Shown here piece by piece: positions 52,167-60,538 of a stretch of 64,000 nucleotides of DNA. The position numbers and the translations under genes were made by a program. The DNA comes from CAZLDI01 sp964558415 (GTDB lineage: Bacteria; Chloroflexota; Dehalococcoidia; SM23-28-2; RBG-16-64-32). Position 1 is the first letter of the stretch. Each line of letters opens with the position of its first letter. The DNA lies in contig CAZLDI010000005.1 in the NCBI GenBank assembly GCA_964558415.1, forward strand, positions 102,697-166,696. The letters run 5' to 3'. Under the pieces are notes generated by a model that had not been told where the DNA came from, made no database searches, and saw only the letters and a list, made by a program, of their open reading frames with translations.

Positions 52167-52240
52167 CCGTACATCACCCTCCGTACAGCATTGTACGGCA
52201 CCTGCTGTACGGATACAAGTGTACGGAACGAAATGTACGG
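52167..52240 (-). promoter_or_regulatory. Promoter with a 14-bp-phased CCGTAC/GTACGG operator array
   Basis: Two CCGTAC half-sites (52167, 52181) and four GTACGG half-sites (52193, 52207, 52221, 52235) are spaced at exactly 14 bp within each orientation. The inner pair (52181 and 52193) forms a palindrome. On the minus strand TTGTAT (52218-52213), 17 bases, TACAAT (52195-52190) form a good promoter inside the array. Confidence 0.7.
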
Positions 52241-52258
52241 TTGACTCAGGCCAGGGGA

Positions 52259-52325
52259 CTAATTCACCCGCAGCGCCGTCTCGCCCATAGGTAGGTGTCG
52301 ATCCCGCGCGGCGTCGCGCCCCTCC
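52259..52325 (-). pseudogene. Displaced 3' end of a gltD gene
   Basis: About 61 of 65 bases match the gltD end (54151-54218), with two small gaps. It contains the stop TAG and encodes GETALRVN, with upstream GIDTYL after a frameshift (gltD: GIDAYLMGETALPVN). Homology stops sharply toward the cassette. It lies directly beside the toxin-antitoxin operator, so gltD was probably once adjacent to it. Confidence 0.75.
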
Positions 52326-52366
52326 AGAACCGCTGCGCCGATCGCCGACCGGAGCCGGGCGGACTT

Positions 52367-53446
52367 CTATCGCTTTGTCGCGTAAGCGAACACGTCATAG
52401 AGCCAGCCGCCCCTCGTGTCGATGGTTGGTACCGGGACGGCAGTGGCGGCCCCCGACGCGGGGTCACGCACCACTATCGCTACTGGCGATCCGAGAACAT
52501 CCGTGGCCTCACCGGTCGGCCTTAGTTCAAGCACCTCGAACGAATGGTCTGCGCTGAGCTTGATTCCGGTGATATCGCCGTTGGGCACGCGTGATTTCGC
52601 TTCGGCCAGTACCTCTTTGCTTGGGTCCTGGGCTACGTTTGGCCTCGGGAGCTGCTCGCTGGGATCAGCCAGAGTCGCGGCTAGGTTGCCGGACTCGAAG
52701 CGTATCTTAATGTGCCCCACGCCGGATGCGGTTAACATCTCAAGGACTAACGTGTCGGATTTCCATCCGAGAACGGCAGAATAATCGTTGATAACGTCTG
52801 GGACCATGTCGCTGAGTGCGCGTACTGTCGATTCTCCAGAAGACTGGATCACCATAACCACACCGTTAACGACGGTCCCGAAGTACTTCGAGTCGGCGGA
52901 CCATGAGAACCCGCCGGATGAGTGGACGGACGCCTGTGATCCGCCGCGTTCCGGGGCATTTGTCTCTGAAAGAATGGTAGCGTCTGCCGCAAGTATATAG
53001 ATTCGCGCGCCAGCGATCGCCAACCGGGATCCATCTGGCGACCAGGAGGGGAAGACCGGATCCGCTGCCACGGGAAGCCGAAGGACGTTCTCAGACCCCC
53101 CTTCAGCTGAGATGAAGTGAATGCGCGGGTGCTCGCCGGGGCCTTTCGCCGGTGCCAGCGCGGCTATCGCTGCGCCGGTCGGAGACCAAGCTAGCGCGGA
53201 GTAGGAGTCCGGAGACCCCACGGATCTTTGGTTTCCGTTGGCGCTGTCGAATATTGCCACTTGAAGCAGGCCGTCATCTACCTGGCGCACAACCGCCACT
53301 CTCGCCTCCACCTGCACCGCTGCCGATGTGCCCTCGTCGTTCCTCAACGCCTCCACGGCCAGCAACAACCCTACCGCGATCAGCGACAGAATCGACACAC
53401 CAACGAGCCACCGCGTATCCAGGCTGAGCCTTAACCAGGTTGGCAT
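52367..53446 (-). CDS. Membrane-anchored WD40/PD40-like beta-propeller protein
   Basis: Predicted 359 residues from ATG 53446 after AGGTGA; GTG 53455 is an alternative. One helix (LVGVSILSLIAVGLLLAV, about 13-30), then six or so propeller-like repeats (ALAWSPTGAAIAALAPA, PVFPSWSPDGSRLAIAG, GFSWSADSKYFGTVVNG). PD40 propellers bind proteins or peptides. Second gene of the cassette at gltD. Confidence 0.68.
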   Translation of the reverse strand: MPTWLRLSLDTRWLVGVSILSLIAVGLLLAVEALRNDEGTSAAVQVEARVAVVRQVDDGLLQVAIFDSANGNQRSVGSPDSYSALAWSPTGAAIAALAPAKGPGEHPRIHFISAEGGSENVLRLPVAADPVFPSWSPDGSRLAIAGARIYILAADATILSETNAPERGGSQASVHSSGGFSWSADSKYFGTVVNGVVMVIQSSGESTVRALSDMVPDVINDYSAVLGWKSDTLVLEMLTASGVGHIKIRFESGNLAATLADPSEQLPRPNVAQDPSKEVLAEAKSRVPNGDITGIKLSADHSFEVLELRPTGEATDVLGSPVAIVVRDPASGAATAVPVPTIDTRGGWLYDVFAYATKR

Positions 53447-53498
53447 TCGCGTCACCTCACAAAGATCTTACGACCCGCTTCAACATTGCGCCGTCCCG

Positions 53499-54029
53499 TC
53501 AGAAGTACCCCGACCTGTGCCAGTAAGGCCCACCTTGCCACGTGTTGGTCTGCTGATTCTTCCAACTGTTCGTTCCCTGCCACCAATAACTCCACCATTT
53601 CCACGTACAGCCGCATGAAGAGCAATAGGGCCAGGTCCCTGAGTTCACGCAGTACGGCCGATCCATCTGCTCCTGGACGTTCTCGCTGAAATGTCCCATG
53701 TAAACCCACATGAGGCCATCGGGGTCTCCCCATGTAAGCTGGGTTGTCCAGTACGTATATTGGGTGTCGCCTGAAGCGCCGGCGCAGTAAACCGACGGCC
53801 CGTATGTCGACTGGTTGAACTTGAGGATGTGATTGTCAGGCGGCGACATGTTCCAGTACTTCGGGTAACATGACCAGTTCACACTGTGTGCCGTTACCCC
53901 GGGTGTCCCGCCAACTGGATCGACGGCGAGGACAACTAGAATGAGCGATAGTAGCGCCAAAATTAAGGTCGCGCGAGTCCCGCGTGCGTGGTCGCTGGGA
54001 GGATTGATTGGCAGCGTGCCAGGCAACAT
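53499..54029 (-). CDS. Secreted aromatic-rich protein of unknown function
   Basis: Predicted 176 residues; the ATG at 54029 follows AAGGAGG with ideal spacing, while the upstream frame to 54050 overlaps the promoter. Signal peptide ILALLSLILVVLAVDPVGG, then a mature domain very rich in Trp, Tyr, Ser, Asn and Gln with many Cys (YCSSCGCTWKWWSYWWQ). Probably disulfide-linked and exported. No family recognised. First gene of the gltD cassette. Confidence 0.6.
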   Translation of the reverse strand: MLPGTLPINPPSDHARGTRATLILALLSLILVVLAVDPVGGTPGVTAHSVNWSCYPKYWNMSPPDNHILKFNQSTYGPSVYCAGASGDTQYTYWTTQLTWGDPDGLMWVYMGHFSENVQEQMDRPYCVNSGTWPYCSSCGCTWKWWSYWWQGTNSWKNQQTNTWQGGPYWHRSGYF

Positions 54030-54051
54030 GCTTGGCCCTCCTTCTGGCACG

Positions 54052-54078
54052 AGCGTACCCCCCCGCAGGGGCTGTCAA
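54052..54078 (-). promoter_or_regulatory. Promoter with a G7 tract in the spacer
   Basis: Minus strand TTGACA (54078-54073), spacer 15, TACGCT (54057-54052). The spacer contains seven consecutive G (plus-strand C at 54058-54064). Gaining two G gives a 17-base spacer. The 44 bases ending with this TTGACA match those at 19590-19547 without gaps at 29 of 44 positions, including GTGA, AAAGTA and CCTATTGACA. Confidence 0.5.
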
Positions 54079-54150
54079 TAGGAATAATAGAGATCTTGAA
54101 TAGTACTTTTCATCACGAGTCAGCTCGTTTGTTTCGGGATTGGGCCGCCC

Positions 54151-55587
54151 CTAATTCACCGGCAGCGCCGTCTCGCCCATCAGGTACGCGTCGATGCCGC
54201 GTGCGGCGTCGCGCCCCTCGCGGATCGCCCAGACGATTAGCGACTGGCCGCGCGTCATGTCGCCGGCGGTGAAGACCCCCGGCACGGTCGTCATCTTGTT
54301 GGTGTCCGCCTTCACGTTCCCGCGCTCGGTCAGCTCGACACCGAGCTGGTCCAGCATATAGCGCTCCGGCCCCAGGAACCCCATCGCCAGCAGCAACAGG
54401 TCTACTTCCTCTTCGAACTCCGTGCCCGGCACCTCGCGCATCGCCATCCGCCCGTTCTCCGGAATGAACTCCACTCGTATGCCGTGCAGCTTCTTCAGGA
54501 CTCCGTTCTCGCCGGATAGCCGCTTCGTTGCGATGCTGTAGTCCCGTAAGCCGCCCTCCTCGTGCGCCGAGGACACTCTGTAGATGTTCGGCCACGTCGG
54601 CCACGGGTTCTCCGGCGCGCGCAAGTCTGGCGGTCGGGGTAGAATCTCGTACTGCAGCACGGACTCCGCGCCCTGGCGGTGGACGGTGCCCAGACAGTCT
54701 GCACCGGTATCGCCGCCGCCCAGGATGATGACCTTCTTGTCCTTCGCGCTGATGAACCGGCTGTCCGGGATCTCGTCGCCCGCGCCGCGCTTGTTCTGCA
54801 GCGGCAGGTACTCCATAGCGAAATAGACGCCTTCAAGCTCGCGACCCGCCACCTCCAGGTCGCGCCCCCACGTCGCCCCGCCGGTCAGGCAGACGGCGTT
54901 GAACTGAGTCAGCAGCGACCGCGCGTCGATGTCCGCTCCAACGTTGACGCTCGGTCGGAAAGTCACGCCCTCGGCCTCCATCTGGTCCAACCGTCGCTCC
55001 AGGAAGCGCTTCTCCATCTTGAAGTCCGGGATGCCGTACCGCAGCAGCCCGCCGATGCGGTCGTCTCGCTCGAAGACGGTGACCGCGTGCCCCGCGCGCG
55101 CAAGCTGTTGTGCTACGGCCAGGCCGGCCGGCCCGGACCCGACAACAGCGACGCTGAGTCCGGTCTTCCGCGCCGGCGGCTCTGGCTTCACCCATCCTTC
55201 CTCCCAGGCGCGTTCGATGATCGTCAGCTCCACCTGCTTGATCGTCACCGGGTCGTCGTTGATGCCCAGCACGCAGGCTGCCTCGCACGGCGCCGGGCAG
55301 AGCCGTCCCGTGAACTCCGGGAAGTTGTTCGTCGCGTGCAGGCGTTCAATCGCGGCCCGCCACTGGTCGCGATACACAAGGTCGTTCCAGTCCGGGATGA
55401 TGTTACCCAGCGGGCAGCCCTCGTGACAGAACGGGATCGAGCAGTCCATGCAGCGTGAGGCCTGCGCCTTCAGGCTCTCGACGGGGTACTCCTGGTAGAC
55501 CTCCAGCCAGTCGTTCACGCGCGCCTTGACGTCACGTCGTTTGGGCGTGTCGCGCCTGAACTCCATGAAGCCCGTAAGCTTACCCAC
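54151..55587 (-). CDS. gltD: Glutamate synthase small subunit
   Basis: Predicted 478 residues from GTG 55587, five bases before the gltB stop (GTGGGTAA overlap). GltD N terminus GKLTGFMEFRRDTP and Fe-S cysteines (CMDCSIPFCHEGCPLG, CPAPCEAAC), FAD-binding VAVVGSGPAGLAVAQQLA and NADPH-binding VIILGGGDTGADC. It supplies electrons from NADPH to GltB. A diverged copy of its 3' end is at 52259-52325, beyond an exported-protein cassette. Confidence 0.94.
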   Translation of the reverse strand: MGKLTGFMEFRRDTPKRRDVKARVNDWLEVYQEYPVESLKAQASRCMDCSIPFCHEGCPLGNIIPDWNDLVYRDQWRAAIERLHATNNFPEFTGRLCPAPCEAACVLGINDDPVTIKQVELTIIERAWEEGWVKPEPPARKTGLSVAVVGSGPAGLAVAQQLARAGHAVTVFERDDRIGGLLRYGIPDFKMEKRFLERRLDQMEAEGVTFRPSVNVGADIDARSLLTQFNAVCLTGGATWGRDLEVAGRELEGVYFAMEYLPLQNKRGAGDEIPDSRFISAKDKKVIILGGGDTGADCLGTVHRQGAESVLQYEILPRPPDLRAPENPWPTWPNIYRVSSAHEEGGLRDYSIATKRLSGENGVLKKLHGIRVEFIPENGRMAMREVPGTEFEEEVDLLLLAMGFLGPERYMLDQLGVELTERGNVKADTNKMTTVPGVFTAGDMTRGQSLIVWAIREGRDAARGIDAYLMGETALPVN

Positions 55588-58500
55588 GCGCAGCCTTCGC
55601 TTTGCTGGCGGTCGTGGCGCGCTTGCGACCGTTCGCCTCCGCACCGTTGACGCGCACTCCGTTCTTCTCGCCCTGCGCCGCCAGGACCTGCTCCTTGCCG
55701 GCCTCCGAGCCCTCCGCCAGCGCCCGCCGGTAGTCGTTCGGGAACACCTTTATGAACTTCGACGCGATCTCAGGCCATTGTGCGAGGATGCCTTCTGCAA
55801 CCGTGCTGCCGGTGTACTCCCGGTGCCGCTCGATGAGGCCGCGCACCAGGTCCATGTCCTCCGGCTCCTCCACCGTCTCCAGTGAGACCATCTCTTTGTT
55901 GCAGCGCACGGCGAAGTCGCCTTCCGGGTCGAAGACGAACGCCAGCCCACCGCTCATCCCCGCGGCGAAATTCCGGCCAGTCCGCCCGATGATGACCACG
56001 CGGCCTCCGGTCATGTACTCGCATCCGTGGTCGCCGATCCCCTCGACAACCGCCAGGGCGCCGCTGTTGCGCACGGCGAACCGCTCCCCGGCAACGCCGC
56101 GGACGAACATGCTCCCGCTTGTCGCGCCGTACAGCGCCACGTTGCCGACGAGGATGTTCTCCTCCGCCACAAACGTTGAAGCCCGCGGCGGGTAGACGAT
56201 GATCCTGCCACCGGACAGTCCTTTGCCGATGTAGTCGTTCGCGTCGCCTTCCAGCCACAGCGTCATTCCAGACGGCACGAACGCGCCGAAGCTCTGCCCG
56301 GCGGAGCCGCTGAACTTGATCGTGATCGTGTCGTCCGGCAGCCCGTTGAACCCGTGCTTGCGGGTAAGTTCGCTCCCCAGAATGGTGCCCACGGTGCGGT
56401 TCGTATTGTGGATCGGCATCTCAATCGTGACCTGTGTGCCGTCTTCCAGCGCCGGCGCGGCGAGCTTCAGCAATTGCTGGTCCAGAGCCTTCTCCAGCCC
56501 GTGGTCCTGCGTGGTCACGCAGTGGGTCGCCACCTCCGTACCCATCTCCGGCCTGTACAGAATCGCCGAGAGGTCCAGCCCCTGCGCCTTCCACTGATCG
56601 ATCGCGTGGCGCATGTCCAACAGGTCGCTGCGCCCAACCATCTCTTCCAGCGACCGGAAGCCCATCTGCGCCATATACTCGCGCACCTCTTCGGCGATAT
56701 AGCGGAAGAAGTTGACGACGTGCTCCGCGCGGCCCTCGAACTTCTCGCGCAGCGCTGGGTTTTGAGTCGCGATTCCCACGGGGCACGTATCCAGGTGGCA
56801 CACGCGCATCATCACGCAGCCCATCACCACCAGCGGCGCCGTCGCGAAACCGAACTCCTCCGCGCCCAGCAGCGCCGCGATCACGACATCCCGCCCCGTC
56901 TTGAGTTGCCCATCGGTCTGCACGACGATGCGGTCACGCAGGTTGTTCAGCACCAGCGTCTGCTGCGTCTCCGCCAGTCCAAGCTCCCACGGGATACCGG
57001 CGTGCTTTATCGACGTCAACGGGCTCGCGCCGGTGCCGCCGTCGTGGCCGCTGATCAGCACGTGGTCAGACTTCGCCTTCGCCACGCCGGCCGCGACGGT
57101 GCCGACACCGACCTCCGCCACCAGCTTGACGCTGANNNNNNNNNNTTGAGCGAGGTCCTCGATGGAGTAGATGTCGTGGTGCGGCGGTGGGCTGATCAGC
57201 CCCACGCCGGGAGTCGAGTGCCGCACTGCCGCGATCCAGGGGTACACCTTGAAGCCCGGAAGTTGCCCGCCCTCGCCGGGCTTCGCCCCCTGCGCCATCT
57301 TGATCTGCAGCTCGTCCGCGTTCACGAGGTATTCGCTCGTGACGCCGAAGCGGCCCGAGGCGACCTGCTTGATCGCGCTGCGCCGCGAGTCCCCGTTGGG
57401 GTCGGGGGTGTACCGGCGGCGATCCTCTCCGCCCTCCCCGGTGTTACTTCGTCCGCCGATGCGGTTCATCGCGATCGCCAGCGTCTCGTGGGCCTCGGCG
57501 CTGATCGAGCCGAAAGACATCGCACCGGTTGTGAAGCGCTTGAACAGCGTCTCGACGGGCTCCACTTCCTCTAGCGGGATCGGCTCACGGTCTGGCTTGA
57601 TCTCGAACAGTCCGCGCAGGGTGCAGAGCCGCTCGCTCTGCTCGTTCACCATCTTCGTATACTCGCGAAAGATCTCGAACTTCGCGCTGCGCGTCGCGTG
57701 CTGCAGCCGGAACACCGTCTCGGGGTTGAACAGGTGGTATTCGCCGTCTCGCCGCCACTGGTACTGGCCGCCCCAGGCGAGCTGGTCAAGACCGCCCTCG
57801 CGCTCCGGAAACGCGCGCCGGTGGTGCCAGAGCGTATCCGTCGCGATCGCCTCCAGGCCGATGCCGCCGATCCGCGAGACGGTGTGCGTGAAGTAGCGGT
57901 CGATCAGCTCCTCGCCCAGGCCTATCGCTTCGAATATCTGCGCGCCGCGGTAGCTCTGGATCGTGGAGATGCCCATCTTGGACATGATCTTGACCACGCC
58001 CTTCTTTACCGCCTTCAGATAGTGGGCCACGGCCTCCTCGTAAGTAATCTCCGCTTCAATCACGCCCTGCGCCCGCAGCTCCTCCAATGTGTCTATGGCC
58101 AGGTACGGGTTGATCGCGCCCGCGCCGTACCCCAGTAGCAGTGCGAAGTGGTGCGCTTCCCTCGCGTCTCCAGTCTCCACTACCAGGCCCGTTTGCGTGC
58201 GCTTCCGTTCGCGGACAAGGTGGTTGTGCAGCGCTGACACGGCCAACAGCGACGGGATCGGCGCGTTCTCGCGGTCCACGCCGCGGTCCGACAGGATCAG
58301 GATCTTCGAGCCCCCGTCGATCGCCTCGTCCGCCCTGCGGCAGAGCTCGGCCAGTGCCTCCTCCAGCGCCACCGGCCCGCCGGCGGAGCGGAACAGCATC
58401 GGCAGCACGGTCGAACGCAGGCCGCCTGCCTTCAGCCCGCTCGAGGGGCCGTTGTTCAGCGCCTTGAACTTCGCGAGTTGCGCGTTGTCGATGAACGGCG

Positions 58501-60244
58501 ACTTGATCTCGATCATCGCGCAGTTTTCGGGCTGCGGGTCCAGCAGGTCGCCCTCCGGCCCGATCACCGTCTTGACCGACGTCACGATCTCCTCGCGGAT
58601 CGCGTCCAGCGGCGGGTTCGTGACCTGCGCGAAGAGCTGTTTGAAGTAGTTGTACAGTGGCTGCGGCTTGTCCGAAAGCACCGCCAGCGGCGTGTCCGTC
58701 CCCATTGAGCCGATCGCTTCCTCGCCCTTTACGCTCATCGGACCGAGGATGAACTTCTCGTCCTCAACCGTGTAGCCGAACGCCAGCTGCTGCTCCAGCA
58801 GCTCGCCGCCCATCTTCCGCTCCGGCGGCTCCGCGTCCGGAAGGCTCTCGAATGTTAACGAGTGCTCCTTCAGCCACTCGCCGTAAGGCCTCTCCGTCGC
58901 CATCCTGTGCTTCAACTCGTCGTCGTCGATGATCCGGCCTTCGTCCAGGCTGATCAGGAACATCCGACCCGGCTGCAGGCGGCCCTTATGAAGCACGTTC
59001 TCCGGCTCGATCGGTAGCACGCCGACCTCCGAAGCCATGATCACGTAATCGTCCTTCGTCACGTAGTAACGGGACGGCCGCAGCCCGTTGCGGTCCAGCA
59101 CGGCGCCTATCGTGCGTCCGTCCGTAAAGGCGATCGATGCCGGCCCGTCCCACGGCTCCATCAGGCAGCTGTGGTAGCTGTAGAAGTCCTTCTTCTCCTG
59201 GCTCATCGACTCGTGCCCGTCCCACGGCTCCGGGATCATCATCATCATCGCGTGGTGGATCGGCCGGCCCGCCATCGTCAGCATCTCCAGCGCGTTGTCG
59301 AAGCAAGCGGTGTCGCTCCCCTTCTCGTCGATGATCGGCAGGATGCGCTGGATCCCCGCCCCCGCCGGCGCCGCCGGGTCCTCGAACAGCGGCGACTCGA
59401 ACAGCGCCTCGCGGGCGCGCATCCAGTTGATGTTGCCCCGCAGCGTGTTTATCTCGCCGTTGTGCGAGATCATCCGGTACGGATGCGCAAGCTTCCAGCT
59501 GGGGAAAGTGTTCGTGCTGAAGCGAGAGTGGAACATGCACAGCGCGCTCGTCATGCGCGGGTTGGAGAGGTCCGGGAAGTACTCCCTCAGCTGCGTCGCC
59601 ATCAGCATCCCCTTGTAGACCAGCGTACGGCTGGACAGGCTGGGGAAGTAGAACGTCTCAGCATCCGCCACGCCGAAACGCTGCATCGCGATCTCGAACC
59701 GCTTGCGGATCACGTACAGCTTGCGCTCGAACGCGTCGTCGTCCGGCAGCGCTCGTCCTGAGCCCGTCGAATGGGCCCGCCCGATGAACACGTGGTACAT
59801 CAGCGGCTCGGCGACCTTCGCGCTGTGCCCGACGGATGCGTTATTCGTCGGCACCTCGCGCCAGCCCAGCAGGTGCTGCCCCTCTTCCTCCACCAGCATC
59901 CTGAACAGCGTCATCGCCTGGCTGCGCGCCCGCTCGTCGCGTGACGCGAAGAATAGCCCGACTCCGTAGTGTCCCGGCTCCGGCAAGCGGATGCCGAGCT
60001 GCGCGCATTCGTGCATCAGGAACGCGTGAGGCACCTGGATCAGCACCCCCGCGCCGTCCCCGGTGTTCACCTCGCAGCCGCACGCCCCGCGGTGGTTCAG
60101 GTTCTCCAGCGCCGTGATCCCGTCATCGATGATCTTGTGCGACTTCTGTCCCTTGAGCTGCACGATGAAGCCCACGCCGCAGCTATCGTGCTCGTGCCGG
60201 GGATCGTATAAACCTTGACGCTGAGGACTAACTTGAGGGCTCAT
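55580..60244 (-). CDS. gltB: Glutamate synthase large subunit
   Basis: Predicted 1554 residues. Ntn-type glutaminase with Cys in HEHDSCGVGFIVQLKG as the processed N-terminal nucleophile. Central and FMN-binding TIM-barrel domains (SGHDGGTGASPLTSIKHAG) and the C-terminal beta-helix (NYTG/GGRVVIIGRTGRNFAAGMSGG). Makes two glutamate from glutamine and 2-oxoglutarate. Two oddities: a 10-N gap at 57136-57145, and a short insertion HSTGSGRA encoded by a dispersed repeat near residue 160. Confidence 0.94.
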   Translation of the reverse strand: MSPQVSPQRQGLYDPRHEHDSCGVGFIVQLKGQKSHKIIDDGITALENLNHRGACGCEVNTGDGAGVLIQVPHAFLMHECAQLGIRLPEPGHYGVGLFFASRDERARSQAMTLFRMLVEEEGQHLLGWREVPTNNASVGHSAKVAEPLMYHVFIGRAHSTGSGRALPDDDAFERKLYVIRKRFEIAMQRFGVADAETFYFPSLSSRTLVYKGMLMATQLREYFPDLSNPRMTSALCMFHSRFSTNTFPSWKLAHPYRMISHNGEINTLRGNINWMRAREALFESPLFEDPAAPAGAGIQRILPIIDEKGSDTACFDNALEMLTMAGRPIHHAMMMMIPEPWDGHESMSQEKKDFYSYHSCLMEPWDGPASIAFTDGRTIGAVLDRNGLRPSRYYVTKDDYVIMASEVGVLPIEPENVLHKGRLQPGRMFLISLDEGRIIDDDELKHRMATERPYGEWLKEHSLTFESLPDAEPPERKMGGELLEQQLAFGYTVEDEKFILGPMSVKGEEAIGSMGTDTPLAVLSDKPQPLYNYFKQLFAQVTNPPLDAIREEIVTSVKTVIGPEGDLLDPQPENCAMIEIKSPFIDNAQLAKFKALNNGPSSGLKAGGLRSTVLPMLFRSAGGPVALEEALAELCRRADEAIDGGSKILILSDRGVDRENAPIPSLLAVSALHNHLVRERKRTQTGLVVETGDAREAHHFALLLGYGAGAINPYLAIDTLEELRAQGVIEAEITYEEAVAHYLKAVKKGVVKIMSKMGISTIQSYRGAQIFEAIGLGEELIDRYFTHTVSRIGGIGLEAIATDTLWHHRRAFPEREGGLDQLAWGGQYQWRRDGEYHLFNPETVFRLQHATRSAKFEIFREYTKMVNEQSERLCTLRGLFEIKPDREPIPLEEVEPVETLFKRFTTGAMSFGSISAEAHETLAIAMNRIGGRSNTGEGGEDRRRYTPDPNGDSRRSAIKQVASGRFGVTSEYLVNADELQIKMAQGAKPGEGGQLPGFKVYPWIAAVRHSTPGVGLISPPPHHDIYSIEDLAQXXXXSVKLVAEVGVGTVAAGVAKAKSDHVLISGHDGGTGASPLTSIKHAGIPWELGLAETQQTLVLNNLRDRIVVQTDGQLKTGRDVVIAALLGAEEFGFATAPLVVMGCVMMRVCHLDTCPVGIATQNPALREKFEGRAEHVVNFFRYIAEEVREYMAQMGFRSLEEMVGRSDLLDMRHAIDQWKAQGLDLSAILYRPEMGTEVATHCVTTQDHGLEKALDQQLLKLAAPALEDGTQVTIEMPIHNTNRTVGTILGSELTRKHGFNGLPDDTITIKFSGSAGQSFGAFVPSGMTLWLEGDANDYIGKGLSGGRIIVYPPRASTFVAEENILVGNVALYGATSGSMFVRGVAGERFAVRNSGALAVVEGIGDHGCEYMTGGRVVIIGRTGRNFAAGMSGGLAFVFDPEGDFAVRCNKEMVSLETVEEPEDMDLVRGLIERHREYTGSTVAEGILAQWPEIASKFIKVFPNDYRRALAEGSEAGKEQVLAAQGEKNGVRVNGAEANGRKRATTASKAKAARG
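57136..57145. other. Assembly gap inside gltB
   Basis: Ten N. In GltB proteins about 14 residues lie between the EDLAQ and SVKLV motifs; only the N-codons fit here, so about 30 bases are probably missing. Ten and forty both keep the frame. Confidence 0.85.
59751..59773. repeat. Dispersed-repeat copy inside gltB
   Basis: GCTCGTCCTGAGCCCGTCGA and the next three bases resemble the CTCGTCCTGAGCC-GTCGAA palindromic repeat widespread in bacterial genomes. Read in the gltB frame it adds a loop with HSTGSGR. Related to the hairpin at 30494. Confidence 0.55.
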
Positions 60245-60457
60245 AGGTTGCGCCTCGGGTTAGGAAGCGGCAGCCGCTGTGCCCGTCTGGGCTACAGTGG
60301 CGGCGTCGGCAGGGGTGGCTGAGCGGCGCGTGGCGACATGCGCCCGGCGGGGCTCCGGACGGGTGGTTCGTATCGCGGTGTCAGAGCAGTTCACGCGAAT
60401 CCCGTCTCCTCGGAAGGAATTAGCAGCCAGTATACGCTGGCGCCCCTCAATTGTAAA
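60245..60457 (-). promoter_or_regulatory. Promoter and long leader of gltB
   Basis: TTTACA (60457-60452), 17 bases, TATACT (60434-60429). This implies a leader of about 178 bases before ATG 60244, unusual for this window where leaders are short. The leader has GC-rich arms that can pair (for example near 60261-60290), but no known riboswitch was recognised. A small ORF on the plus strand (60279-60482) is probably chance. Confidence 0.5.
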
Positions 60458-60538
60458 CGATGTCAGCAGGCCGTCGCTATAGACAGCGTTTATGGTACGG
60501 GTAGAGTAGCATAGACGAGAGCAAAAGTCAATCTGACT

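Noticed and set aside
60279..60482. 67-codon plus-strand ORF in the gltB leader
   Set aside because: Lies in the leader on the opposite strand, Arg/Ser/Ala-rich, no motif; typical chance ORF.
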